A DNA stretch of 27,884 nucleotides. It comes from an uncultured Bacteroides sp. GTDB taxonomy: Bacteria; Bacteroidota; Bacteroidia; Bacteroidales; Bacteroidaceae. This document shows, piece by piece, positions 17,230-24,946 of this stretch (positions are counted from its first letter, which is position 1; every line of letters begins with the position of its first letter). Where the stretch lies: NCBI GenBank assembly GCA_900546355.1, contig URCM01000032.1:1-27884 (forward strand). The letters run 5' to 3'. Both the position numbers and the translations under genes were made by a program. Under the pieces are notes generated by a model. It saw only the letters and a program-made list of their open reading frames with translations, searched no databases and had not been told where the DNA came from.

Positions 17230-17805
17230 TTAGAATACATAAATCAGGTTGACGGCCGCTTTGGTAGGACCTACGTAGTGGTGGGACTTTCCGGACTCTA
17301 CCTCTTTCCCGCAGCCTACACACTCGAAGCGGTCAAAGCGCGTATAGGCGTATCCCAGGCCTATTTCCAGCTCCAGGTTCCAGTGCATACCCAGGATGAA
17401 GGAGTACCCATATCCCACGCCAGCTCCCGCAAACCAGCCCTGGTAGCGGTTGTCTTCCAGTTTGGAGAGGTCGGAGCCCAGGAAGTTGAATCCTGCATCG
17501 ATGCCTCCTACATTGTATTTGCCTCCATGCAGGTGCACGCCCAGGAAGTGTCCGGCGAAACGGTCGCAGAACCAATAGCGTGCTTCGGGCTGTAGGAACC
17601 AGTTTTTCCACCGTTTCCCTTCGGAAAAAGTCCAGTTGTTGTAATTTGCCGATACATCGACAGTCCATTTCGGGGCAACGCCAAACTCCACGCCTCCATT
17701 GATGTTGAGCGTGGCATCGTAAAGCAGATTGGTCTTTACCGCCACATCCTGCGCCGAAACGGAAAGTGCCATGCACGACAAAAGGATGAATAACAAACGC
17801 TTCAT
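17230..17805 (-). CDS. DUF3575 outer-membrane beta-barrel-like protein
   Basis: This is a 191-residue protein with a signal peptide (MKRLLFILLSCMALSVSAQ), then VAVKTNLLYDATLNINGGVE, alternating aromatic/polar strands, and a final NLIYVF ending in Phe, which is typical of outer-membrane barrels. Near residue 165 a CVGCGKE motif with two close cysteines sits in what should be the last loop, followed by HHYVGPTKAAVNL; this block is characteristic of DUF3575. It is the first gene of the pilus operon, about 105 nt from a likely promoter, and is followed after 14 nt by the DUF3868 gene. Function is not established; co-occurrence with fimbrial genes suggests assembly or anchoring. Confidence 0.88.
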   Translation of the reverse strand: MKRLLFILLSCMALSVSAQDVAVKTNLLYDATLNINGGVEFGVAPKWTVDVSANYNNWTFSEGKRWKNWFLQPEARYWFCDRFAGHFLGVHLHGGKYNVGGIDAGFNFLGSDLSKLEDNRYQGWFAGAGVGYGYSFILGMHWNLELEIGLGYAYTRFDRFECVGCGKEVESGKSHHYVGPTKAAVNLIYVF

Positions 17806-17918
17806 AGCCTATATCTTCTTTGTTTATACTCTATCAAAACGGGGAACTCTGCCGGACTATATTATATAAAGGTATATAGGCGGCTTTCTGTAAATCTGTA
17901 TATATCCCTTATCGCGAA

Positions 17919-17949
17919 CAAAGATATGCATATTATTTTACAATAGCAA
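17919..17949 (-). promoter_or_regulatory. Likely promoter of the pilus operon
   Basis: On the minus strand, TATCTTTG (17919-17926) matches the -7 consensus TAnnTTTG, and a TTG at 17947-17949 lies 20 nt upstream, near the expected -33 distance. The leader would be about 105 nt. No inverted repeats bracket it, so it does not look like an invertible promoter. Confidence 0.6.
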
Positions 17950-18164
17950 TAGGCTAGTATATTTTTTTCAAAAAAAATGAAAGAATGGATGAAAAGGCTT
18001 GCTTCCCGAAGGCAGGTATCTGATATCCTGTAGATGGTTAAATAGTTTTTACGTTTCATGGCGTGGAACGTAAGAACCTGTTGGGTCGTAAAGACAATGC
18101 AGGCTGGGCTGAATAGGGAACGGGGAGCTTAGGGTTTATGTAAGCAGACCAATCATTTTTATGT
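17950..18164. other. Non-coding part of divergent region
   Basis: A run of T followed by a run of A near 17962-17977 could form a weak AT-only hairpin. The remainder up to the tandem repeat shows no credible gene, RNA gene or strong palindrome. Confidence 0.4.
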
Positions 18165-18252
18165 CCTCCGGTGCTGGGACGTACGTCCTCCGGCGCGGGG
18201 ATGTATGTCCCCGGTAGCAAGGACGTATATCCCCGCAACGGAGGATATAAAA
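18165..18252. repeat. Four degenerate 22-bp tandem repeat units
   Basis: The units begin at 18165, 18187, 18209 and 18231. Units 1 and 2 differ at about 4 of 22 positions and the later ones diverge more. Each has a pyrimidine/GC half (CCTCCGG or CCCCG) and a half that is close to palindromic (GGGACGTACGT, GGGGATGTATGT, AAGGACGTATAT). There are no spacers, so it is not a CRISPR. It lies between the divergent pilus and pheT promoters. A related 23-bp array is at 24947. Confidence 0.8.
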
Positions 18253-18253
18253 T

Positions 18254-18331
18254 TCATCCCAAATCATCACACGAAAACGAATACATCAAGACAAGAAAAA
18301 CTTTTTGTAGAAATTCAAAACAGTTTCTTAA
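18254..18331. repeat. Diverged internal copy of the window-end repeat, with a 36-bp insertion
   Basis: TCATCCCAAATCATCACACG matches positions 11-30 of the window with one change, and AAATTCAAAACAGTTTCTTA matches 33-52 with one change. The two blocks are adjacent at the window ends but are separated by about 36 extra bases here. It lies directly upstream of the pheT promoter. Confidence 0.75.
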
Positions 18332-18363
18332 TCTTCAATTTCAAATTTGCATTTCTGCCGAAT

Positions 18364-18398
18364 TTTGGCGGATATTCCATAGATTTATTGTAACTTTG
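18364..18398 (+). promoter_or_regulatory. Probable pheT promoter
   Basis: TTTG at 18364-18367 and TAACTTTG at 18391-18398 fit the Bacteroidetes -33/-7 pattern, with a slightly long 23-nt spacing. The start codon at 18441 would follow a leader of about 37 nt that contains two A-rich runs, a common substitute for a Shine-Dalgarno in this group. Confidence 0.6.
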
Positions 18399-18440
18399 CG
18401 CATCAAAAAAAAGGAAATTTACAAAAAAAAACATACCTAT

Positions 18441-20903
18441 ATGAATATTTCGTATAACTGGCTAAAAGAATATGTCAACTTCGACCTGACTCCCGAACAG
18501 GTAGCGGCTGCGCTCACCTCTATCGGACTGGAAACAGGCGAGGTGGAAGAAGTGCAGTCTGTTAAAGGAGGACTGGAAGGCTTGGTCATCGGTAAGGTGT
18601 TGACCTGCGAACCGCATCCCAATTCTGACCATATGCACATTACGACGGTTGACTTGGGTCAAGGCGAGCCTGTACAAATCGTGTGCGGTGCATCAAATGT
18701 TGCGGCAGGACAGAAGGTGGTTGTGGCTACTTTGGGCACCAAACTCTATGACGGAGACGAGTGTATAACCATTAAGAAGTCAAAGCTTCGGGGCGTGGAA
18801 TCGAACGGCATGATTTGCGCTGAAGATGAAATCGGCATCGGAACCAGCCACGAGGGAATCATTGTATTGCCCGATGACGTGCTGCCGGGCACACTAGCCA
18901 AGGATTATTACAACATCAAGAGCGACTATGTGCTGGAAGTGGACATCACGCCCAACCGTGCGGATGCCTGTTCGCACTACGGTGTAGCACGTGACCTTTA
19001 CGCTTGGTTGATTCAGAACGGGCACGAAGCTACGCTGAAGCGTTCTTCGGTAGAAGCGTTTGCCGTAGATAATCACGACTTGGACATTGACGTGGTAGTA
19101 GAGAATACCAAGGCTTGTCCGCGTTATGCAGGAGTTGTTGTGCGCAATGTAACAGTAAAAGAAAGTCCCGAATGGCTTCAGGTGAAACTGAAAACCATCG
19201 GTCTGCGCCCCATCAACAATATCGTGGACATCACCAATTACATTCTCCATGCTTATGGTCAACCGATGCACTGTTTTGATGCCGACAAAATAAAGGGAGG
19301 CAAGATTGTGGTGAAGACGGTAGCAGAAGGTACTCCGTTTGTTACATTGGACGGTGTGGAACACAAGCTTTCGGAGCATGACCTGATGGTATGTAACGCT
19401 GAAGAACCAATGTGTATCGCGGGAGTATTCGGCGGACTCGACTCGGGTACTACTGAAGAAACGAAGAATGTGTTCTTCGAAAGTGCTTATTTCCATCCTA
19501 CATGGGTGCGTAAAACCGCACGTCGCCAAGGTTTGAGCACTGATTCTTCTTTCCGTTTTGAGCGAGGCATTGACCCGAATGGTGTGATTTACGCCCTGAA
19601 AGAAGCGGCTATCTTGGCAAAAGAACTTGCTGGAGGTGAAATAGCTTGCGACATTAAGGATAATTATCCCGACCCGATAGCCGATTTCCCGGTAGAACTT
19701 TCTTATAAGTATGTCAATTCTTTGATAGGTAAGGAAATCCCGGCCGAAATGATAAAGAGCATCGTTTCAAGCTTGGAAATGAAGATTACGAGCGAGACTG
19801 AAGAAGGCCTTTCGTTGCAGGTGCCTCCTTACCGTGTGGATGTCCAGCGTCCGTGTGATGTAGTAGAAGACATCTTGCGTATCTACGGATATAATAATGT
19901 GGAGATACCCACTTCGGTTAAATCAAGTCTGAGCGTAGAGGGTGCCGCAGATAAGTCGGTGAAACTCCAGAATCTTGTATCCGAGCAATTGGTGGGATGC
20001 GGATTTAATGAAATTTTGAATAATTCGCTCACGGCATCGGCTTATTACGAAGGGTTGGAAACGTATAAGCCTGAAAACCTGGTACGTCTGATGAACCCGT
20101 TGAGCAATGACCTGAACGTATTGCGTGCGACGCTTTTGTTCGGCGGATTGGAAAGCATCGAACATAATGCCAACCGTAAGAATGCCGACCTGAAGTTTTT
20201 CGAGTTCGGTAATTGTTATCATTATAATGCAGGAAAGCAGAACCCCGAAAAAGCTCTTGCTCCTTATTCTGAAGAATTGCACATGGGGCTGTGGGTTACA
20301 GGTAAACGGGTCAGCAACTCGTGGGCACATCCTGATGAGAACTCGTCGGTATATGAATTGAAGGCATACGTGCTGAATATTTTCCGCCGTTTGGGTGTGA
20401 ATTTCGGTGCGTTGGTATTCGGCACCTTGAACGATGATATCTATGCTGCTGCTATCTCAATACATACCCGTGGCGGAAAATTATTGGCTACCCTTGGTGT
20501 CTTGCATAAGAAACTTTTGAAAAAGTTCGACATCGAAAACGAAGTGTATTATGCCGACTTGAACTGGAAAGAACTGATGAAAGCCGTCAAGAATAACGCG
20601 GTAACTTACAAAGAACTTTCCAAGTATCCGGCTGTGAAACGCGACTTGGCACTTTTGCTTGATAAGCAGGTGCAATTTGCTGAAATCGAAAAGATTGCTT
20701 ATGAGACCGATAAGAAACTTCTGAAGAGTGTAGAGCTTTTTGATGTGTACGAAGGCAAGAACCTCGAAGCGGGCAAGAAGAGTTATGCGGTCAGCTTCAC
20801 CCTGCAAGATGAAAACGCTACGCTGAACGACAAACAGATAGACAAACTGATGGGCAAGCTGGTGCAGAACTTGGAAAACAAGCTGGGAGCGAAATTGAGA
20901 TAA
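18441..20903 (+). CDS. pheT: Phenylalanine--tRNA ligase beta subunit
   Basis: The 820-residue subunit pairs with PheS to charge tRNA-Phe in the cytoplasm. Start is MNISYNWLKEYVNFDLTPEQ at 18441; an open frame further upstream runs through repeats and is not used. Domains in order: tRNA-binding OB fold (about 40-150, GKVLTCEPHPNSDHMHITTV), B3/B4 editing region (about 210-385, RPINNIVDITNYILHAYGQP), B5 (about 400-480), the core synthetase-like region (about 490-715), and a C-terminal anticodon-binding FDX-ACB domain (from YKELSKYPAVKRDLALLLDK to the end). STDSSFRFERGIDPN near residue 365 is a family signature. Length is normal. pheS is not in the window, which is usual for Bacteroides. yebC follows after 24 nt. 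Confidence 0.97.
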   Translation: MNISYNWLKEYVNFDLTPEQVAAALTSIGLETGEVEEVQSVKGGLEGLVIGKVLTCEPHPNSDHMHITTVDLGQGEPVQIVCGASNVAAGQKVVVATLGTKLYDGDECITIKKSKLRGVESNGMICAEDEIGIGTSHEGIIVLPDDVLPGTLAKDYYNIKSDYVLEVDITPNRADACSHYGVARDLYAWLIQNGHEATLKRSSVEAFAVDNHDLDIDVVVENTKACPRYAGVVVRNVTVKESPEWLQVKLKTIGLRPINNIVDITNYILHAYGQPMHCFDADKIKGGKIVVKTVAEGTPFVTLDGVEHKLSEHDLMVCNAEEPMCIAGVFGGLDSGTTEETKNVFFESAYFHPTWVRKTARRQGLSTDSSFRFERGIDPNGVIYALKEAAILAKELAGGEIACDIKDNYPDPIADFPVELSYKYVNSLIGKEIPAEMIKSIVSSLEMKITSETEEGLSLQVPPYRVDVQRPCDVVEDILRIYGYNNVEIPTSVKSSLSVEGAADKSVKLQNLVSEQLVGCGFNEILNNSLTASAYYEGLETYKPENLVRLMNPLSNDLNVLRATLLFGGLESIEHNANRKNADLKFFEFGNCYHYNAGKQNPEKALAPYSEELHMGLWVTGKRVSNSWAHPDENSSVYELKAYVLNIFRRLGVNFGALVFGTLNDDIYAAAISIHTRGGKLLATLGVLHKKLLKKFDIENEVYYADLNWKELMKAVKNNAVTYKELSKYPAVKRDLALLLDKQVQFAEIEKIAYETDKKLLKSVELFDVYEGKNLEAGKKSYAVSFTLQDENATLNDKQIDKLMGKLVQNLENKLGAKLR

Positions 20904-20927
20904 ACTAACATTTAAAAATATAATCCA

Positions 20928-21665
20928 ATGGGAAGAGCGTTTGAATATAGAAAAGCAACAAAATTGAAAAGATGGGGCCACATGGCCAAAACATTTACAC
21001 GTCTGGGTAAACAAATCGCTATTGCGGTAAAGGCAGGCGGTCCTGAACCTGAAAATAACCCGACTTTGCGTTCGGTCATCGCGACTTGTAAGCGTGAAAA
21101 CATGCCGAAGGATAACATCGAACGTGCTATCAAAAACGCGATGGGCAAGGACCAAAGCGAATACAAAGGTATGACGTATGAAGGATACGGTCCTCACGGG
21201 GTAGCTATCTTCGTGGATACGTTGACCGATAACACTACCCGTACCGTGGCAGATGTACGCTCGGTATTTAATAAGTTTGGCGGAAACTTGGGTACGACTG
21301 GTTCGCTGGCTTTCTTGTTCGACCACAAGTGTGTGTTCACTTTCAAGAAGAAAGATGGGCTGGATATGGAAGAGCTGATTCTGGATCTCATCGATTACGA
21401 TGTGGACGATGAATACGATGAAGATGCTGAAGAAGGTACCATCACCATTTATGGAGATCCGAAGAGTTATGCCGCTATCCAGAAGCATCTGGAAGAGTGC
21501 GGTTTCGAAGATGTCGGCGGTGAGTTTACTTACATTCCGAACGACTTGAAGGATGTTACTCCCGAACAACGGGAAACCATCAATAAAATGGTAGAACGTC
21601 TGGAAGAGTTCGACGATGTGCAGACGGTTTATACAAACATGAAACCTGAAGAAGGTGACGAATAA
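20928..21665 (+). CDS. yebC: YebC/PmpR (TACO1) family protein
   Basis: The 245-residue protein begins MGRAFEYRKATKLKRWGHMA, a lightly changed form of the family's MaGHSKWanIkhrK start. MPKDNIERAIKNAMG, MTYEGYGPHGVAIFVDTLTD and NKFGGNLGTTGSLAFLF are family signatures. The middle has a very acidic loop (DYDVDDEYDEDAEEG). Members have been described as DNA-binding regulators and, more recently, as factors easing ribosome stalling at proline runs (like mitochondrial TACO1); this sequence cannot separate the two. It is 24 nt after pheT and is probably co-transcribed, which fits a translation-linked role. Confidence 0.95.
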   Translation: MGRAFEYRKATKLKRWGHMAKTFTRLGKQIAIAVKAGGPEPENNPTLRSVIATCKRENMPKDNIERAIKNAMGKDQSEYKGMTYEGYGPHGVAIFVDTLTDNTTRTVADVRSVFNKFGGNLGTTGSLAFLFDHKCVFTFKKKDGLDMEELILDLIDYDVDDEYDEDAEEGTITIYGDPKSYAAIQKHLEECGFEDVGGEFTYIPNDLKDVTPEQRETINKMVERLEEFDDVQTVYTNMKPEEGDE

Positions 21666-21666
21666 T

Positions 21667-21683
21667 ACAATTTAAAAAATTGT
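21667..21683 (+). terminator. Weak AT-only hairpin after yebC
   Basis: ACAATTT and AAATTGT form a 7-bp stem around AAA directly after the yebC stop. It has one G-C pair per arm and no T-run, so it is at best a weak terminator. Confidence 0.25.
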
Positions 21684-21698
21684 TAGGCTTAGAACGAG

Positions 21699-21788
21699 GA
21701 TTCTCGCAGATTACGCAGGTTATTTTCTATGGCCATTTTAAACAGGCTCTGGTTAATTCTAAAAATTTGCGTTAATCTGCGGGAATTC
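21699..21788. repeat. Palindromic dispersed repeat (CGCAGATTACGCAG type)
   Basis: The left arm GATTCTCGCAGATTACGCAG (21699-21718) is matched by the reverse complement of the right arm (21768-21788), GAATTCCCGCAGATTAACGC, with small differences. The arms enclose about 50 bp. The motif resembles intergenic repeats common in Bacteroidetes and other genomes (from memory). It separates the pheT-yebC unit from the next one. Confidence 0.7.
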
Positions 21789-21816
21789 GCATTTTAATAG
21801 ATAGATTGACAGGATT

Positions 21817-22062
21817 ATGGTTATTAATTATACGACGCAGGGCACTTGCAGCACTCATATTGAGGTGGAGGTAGAGAACGGAATCGTGAAGAGCGTGCGC
21901 TATACGGGAGGATGCAACGGAAATTTGCAGGGCATCAGTGCTTTGGTAAAAGGAATGCCCGTAGAGGAAGTCATTGCCCGATTGGAAGGTATCCGGTGTG
22001 GGAATAAACCTACTTCGTGCCCCGACCAGCTTTGCAAGGCGTTGCGTTCGATGAAGGTATGA
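21817..22062 (+). CDS. TSCPD domain protein (TIGR03905-like)
   Basis: This small 81-residue protein is essentially one TSCPD domain: TQGTCSTHIEVEVENGIVKS, YTGGCNGNLQGISALVKGMP, and near the end the family-naming TSCPDQLCKAL. Five cysteines, four of them in the conserved GTCS, GGCNGN, IRCG and SCPDQLC contexts, suggest metal or redox binding, though the function is unproven. Similar domains are appended to some ribonucleotide reductases. It is followed after 8 nt by the flavodoxin-like gene, so the two are probably one unit. Confidence 0.9.
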   Translation: MVINYTTQGTCSTHIEVEVENGIVKSVRYTGGCNGNLQGISALVKGMPVEEVIARLEGIRCGNKPTSCPDQLCKALRSMKV

Positions 22063-22070
22063 ATTAAGGA

Positions 22071-22640
22071 ATGAATGTATTGTTGCTTAATGCCAGTCCG
22101 CGTCAGAAAGGGAATATCTCCCGTATACTGGGTGTGATGGAGGAAGAAGCTGTAAAGTCGGGAATGCAAGTCACGTCGGTTCGTGTCTCTGATTTGCGCG
22201 TATGTCCTTGTAAAGGGTGTATGGCGTGCCGTTCCAGATTGGCTTGCGTATTGCCCGAAGACGATGCCCAGCGGGTGCTCCGCTTGATTCAGGCATGCGA
22301 TGTACTGGTAATCGGCGCACCTTGTTATTGGGGAAATATGCCCGGCGAATTGAAGGTGTTGTTCGACCGCATGGTGTACGGGATGATGGGCGAAAGCACA
22401 AGAGGCATTCCTCTCCCTTTGCATCGGGGCAAGCGGTCGGTATTGGTGAGCACGTCTACTACGGTTTATCCTTTTAATATTCTTTTCCATCAGACGCGGG
22501 GAGTCATCCGTGCGTTGAAAGAAATATTGAAGTGGAGCGGGTTCAAGGTCGTTTCTACGGTCGAAGTGGGAGGTACCAAGCAACGTCCCGTAAGTGTGAA
22601 AACATTGGAACGTTGCCGCCGGATTATCCGGAAGTTATAA
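22071..22640 (+). CDS. Flavodoxin-like NAD(P)H-dependent oxidoreductase (iron-sulfur flavoprotein type)
   Basis: The protein has 189 residues. MNVLLLNASPRQKGNISRIL is the FMN-phosphate loop of the NADPH-dependent FMN reductase/flavodoxin fold, CPCKGCMACRS near residue 46 is the compact cysteine motif of iron-sulfur flavoproteins, and VLVIGAPCYWGNMPGELKVL followed by FDRM is the second flavin-contact region. It is cytoplasmic, with no signal. It lies 8 nt after the TSCPD gene and 13 nt before a metal-chelate binding protein, so a role in reducing an imported iron or cobalamin compound is plausible but inferred. The substrate is not shown by sequence. Confidence 0.85.
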   Translation: MNVLLLNASPRQKGNISRILGVMEEEAVKSGMQVTSVRVSDLRVCPCKGCMACRSRLACVLPEDDAQRVLRLIQACDVLVIGAPCYWGNMPGELKVLFDRMVYGMMGESTRGIPLPLHRGKRSVLVSTSTTVYPFNILFHQTRGVIRALKEILKWSGFKVVSTVEVGGTKQRPVSVKTLERCRRIIRKL

Positions 22641-22653
22641 GTGGAATAGTTAT

Positions 22654-23814
22654 ATGATGGGTAAGAAAATGAAGGAACAATGGTGGGTGAATCTGTTTTT
22701 GGGGATGATGGCATGTGCATTCCTGCTTTCTGCCTGTGGTGGAGGGCAGCATACGCAAGCCAGGATGTCTGAAGAAGGAGATACTTTGCAGATGGCGTAT
22801 GCGCGTTATCTCACCATCGTGAAGCATGAGTCGTTTACGGAAGTTACGGTACACAATCCTTGGGATTCTGCACGTGTTTTGCATACTTACTTGCTGGTGG
22901 ACAAACATAAGCCTGTGCCTCGCGTGTTGCCGCAAGGTACGGTGGTGCGTGTTCCGTTAGAGCGGATGTTGGTCTATTCGGCGGTGCATTGTGGCTTGTT
23001 CGATGAGTTGGATGCGATAGAGGCGGTAGGTGGAGTCTGTGATTTGCCTTATATCCGTATGGAGCAAATACATCGGCGTGTGCGTGAAGGATTGGTGGCA
23101 GACATTGGAAACAGTATGAGTCCCGATATCGAACGAGTTATCGCCCTGCGTCCTGACGGTATTTTGCTCTCGCCTTTCGAGAATGGTTCCTACGGGCGCA
23201 TCGAAAAGCTGGACATTCCGTTGATAGAATGTGCCGATTATATGGAGGACTCGGCATTAGGACGTGCTGAATGGATGCGCTTTTACGGGATGCTTGCAGG
23301 GAAAGGACGTGAAGCGGATTCTTTGTTCACGGAGGTAGAGCGCACGTACCGGGATTTGCATCGTATGGCGGACAGGGCGATGGAAAAGCCTACAGTGTTG
23401 GCTGAGTTGAAACAAGGTTCGGCATGGTATGTACCCGGCGGCCGGAGTGTCACGGGGCAGATGTATGTCGATGCGGGCGCGCATTATGCCTTTGGTGCTA
23501 TTGCCGAGAACGGTTCTGTGCCTTTGTCATTCGAAACCGTGTTTGCCCGTGCCCGTCATGCCGGCTATTGGTTGATTAAATACAATCAGGCGCACGACAA
23601 GACTTATGCCGAACTGGAGCGGGATTATCGTCCTTATGCGGGGTTTGATGCATTCCGTAATCGGAAAGTGTATGGGTGCAATACCGCGAAGGTCTCTTAT
23701 TATGAAGAGACTCCTTTTCATCCCGAACGCTTGCTGAAGGACCTGATAGCCGTGTTCCATCCCGACTTGCTTCCCGATTACGAGACACGTTATTTCACGC
23801 CATTGGCGGAATAA
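22654..23814 (+). CDS. ABC importer substrate-binding lipoprotein (iron-siderophore/cobalamin type)
   Basis: The 386-residue lipoprotein has a signal ending ACAFLLSACGGG (Cys 28); an in-frame Met at 22669 is an alternative start. It has the FecB/BtuF (TroA-like) two-lobe pattern: TVVRVPLERMLVYSAVHCGL, DELDAIEAVGGVCDLPY, NSMSPDIERVIALRPDGILL, then EKLDIPLIECADYMEDSALG, and YVDAGAHYAFGAI in the second lobe. The substrate could be heme, a ferric siderophore or cobalamin; nothing here decides. It is 13 nt after the flavodoxin-like gene and 4 nt before the permease, consistent with one operon. Confidence 0.9.
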   Translation: MMGKKMKEQWWVNLFLGMMACAFLLSACGGGQHTQARMSEEGDTLQMAYARYLTIVKHESFTEVTVHNPWDSARVLHTYLLVDKHKPVPRVLPQGTVVRVPLERMLVYSAVHCGLFDELDAIEAVGGVCDLPYIRMEQIHRRVREGLVADIGNSMSPDIERVIALRPDGILLSPFENGSYGRIEKLDIPLIECADYMEDSALGRAEWMRFYGMLAGKGREADSLFTEVERTYRDLHRMADRAMEKPTVLAELKQGSAWYVPGGRSVTGQMYVDAGAHYAFGAIAENGSVPLSFETVFARARHAGYWLIKYNQAHDKTYAELERDYRPYAGFDAFRNRKVYGCNTAKVSYYEETPFHPERLLKDLIAVFHPDLLPDYETRYFTPLAE

Positions 23815-23818
23815 GTAT

Positions 23819-24853
23819 ATGAAAACAGGTAAAAACTATATTTACATAGTGCTGCTGGGGATGACGGTACTGGCACTTGTTGCCGCCAATCTTTATTGGG
23901 GAGCCGTGTCGATTCCGGCAAGTGAGGTGACAACTATTCTTTTGGGTGGAGACGCTGCCGATTCGGGATGGACTTTCATCGTATGGGAGTCTCGTGTACC
24001 TCAGTGCGTTACGGCGTTGCTTTGCGGGGCGGCATTGGCTGTGTCGGGACTGATATTGCAGACCGTATTCAATAATCCGCTTGCTGATTCGTCCATTTTG
24101 GGCATCAGTTCGGGTGCCAGCTTGGGTGTAGCATTGGTGGTATTGACAGGTGGAGGGAGTATCGTGGCAGGGCAATTCGTGCTTTCAGGCTTTCTTTCAG
24201 TGGTGGCAGGTGCCTTTGCGGGTGCGATGGTGGTGATGCTTGCCGTTCTTTTTCTTTCCGTTCTCATCCGTAATGGGGTGATGTTGCTTATTGCGGGCAT
24301 TATGATGGGATATTTGGCTTCGTCCGCTATTTCCCTGCTCAATTTCTTTGCTACCGATGAAGGGGTTCATTCGTTTGTCATTTGGGGATTGGGTAGCTTC
24401 GGAGGCATATCGTTCGTTCAGCTTCCCGCTTTTTCGGCGGTTGTGATTGGTGGCTTGGTGGCAGCTTTGCTGATGGTGAAACCACTCAATGCGCTTTTGT
24501 TAGGCCCGCGTTATGCTGCAAACTTAGGTGTCCGTGTACGTCGTGCGCGTTCATGGTTGTTGGTGATAGCTGGCCTTCTTACTGCGGTGACCACTGCCTT
24601 TTGCGGCCCCGTGGCTTTCATCGGGCTTGCCGTTCCGCACGTGGCACGTATGTTGTCGGGTACAGCCAATCATCGTTTCTTGCTTCCCGTTACGTTGTTG
24701 ACGGGTTGTGCCGTGGCATTGCTTTGCAATTTGCTTTGCCTTCTTCCCGGCGAGCGTGGCATCATTCCTCTTAATGCTGTCACTCCCGTATTAGGCGCTC
24801 CTGTCATTATCTATGTCCTTATCCGTTGGCGCAAAGGTAATGCTGGCTTTTGA
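23819..24853 (+). CDS. FecCD/BtuC-family ABC importer permease
   Basis: The 344-residue inner-membrane protein has about ten hydrophobic segments. NNPLADSSILGISSGASLGV near residue 90 and FCGPVAFIGLAVPHVARMLS near residue 260 are the two clearest signatures of the family that imports iron chelates and vitamin B12; the second overlaps the region that contacts the ATPase. The sequence ends normally (PVIIYVLIRWRKGNAGF). It is 4 nt after the binding-protein gene. The ATPase gene that nearly always follows is reduced to a short stub (see 24861), so the transporter cannot work unless an ATPase from another locus serves it. Confidence 0.93.
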   Translation: MKTGKNYIYIVLLGMTVLALVAANLYWGAVSIPASEVTTILLGGDAADSGWTFIVWESRVPQCVTALLCGAALAVSGLILQTVFNNPLADSSILGISSGASLGVALVVLTGGGSIVAGQFVLSGFLSVVAGAFAGAMVVMLAVLFLSVLIRNGVMLLIAGIMMGYLASSAISLLNFFATDEGVHSFVIWGLGSFGGISFVQLPAFSAVVIGGLVAALLMVKPLNALLLGPRYAANLGVRVRRARSWLLVIAGLLTAVTTAFCGPVAFIGLAVPHVARMLSGTANHRFLLPVTLLTGCAVALLCNLLCLLPGERGIIPLNAVTPVLGAPVIIYVLIRWRKGNAGF

Positions 24854-24860
24854 TTGGGTA

Positions 24861-24941
24861 ATGGATTCAAAGCGGTTGGATGTAAAATCAGTTGACATAG
24901 TACGAGCTGGCTATATCAAAAACGCAGTAGTACTTACTTGA
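24861..24941 (+). pseudogene. Possible stub of the missing ABC ATPase gene
   Basis: A 26-codon frame opens with MDSKRLDVKSVDIVRAGYIK 7 nt after the permease stop and ends in TGA. The spacing and the 'lxVksvdi...gY' pattern are what the first strand of an importer ATPase looks like, but no Walker A motif is reached. Beyond it the sequence passes into tandem repeats and transposase remains. It is read as the start of the lost ATPase; the exact breakpoint is unknown and the frame may be partly chance. Confidence 0.45.
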
Positions 24942-24946
24942 CCGAT

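Noticed and set aside
16322..17233. Plus-strand 303-codon frame opposite the DUF3868 gene
   Set aside because: Shadow of a GC-rich gene; no start context, signal or family features.
17806..18160. Invertible (phase-variable) promoter of the pilus operon
   Set aside because: Such promoters need flanking inverted repeats; none was seen around the -33/-7 elements, and no recombinase gene is nearby.
18165..18252. CRISPR array
   Set aside because: Units are contiguous 22-mers with no spacers, only four of them, and there are no cas genes.
20481..21569. Minus-strand 362-codon frame across the pheT-yebC junction
   Set aside because: Spans two confirmed genes antisense; composition (Phe/Ile/His-rich) is typical of a reverse-strand shadow.
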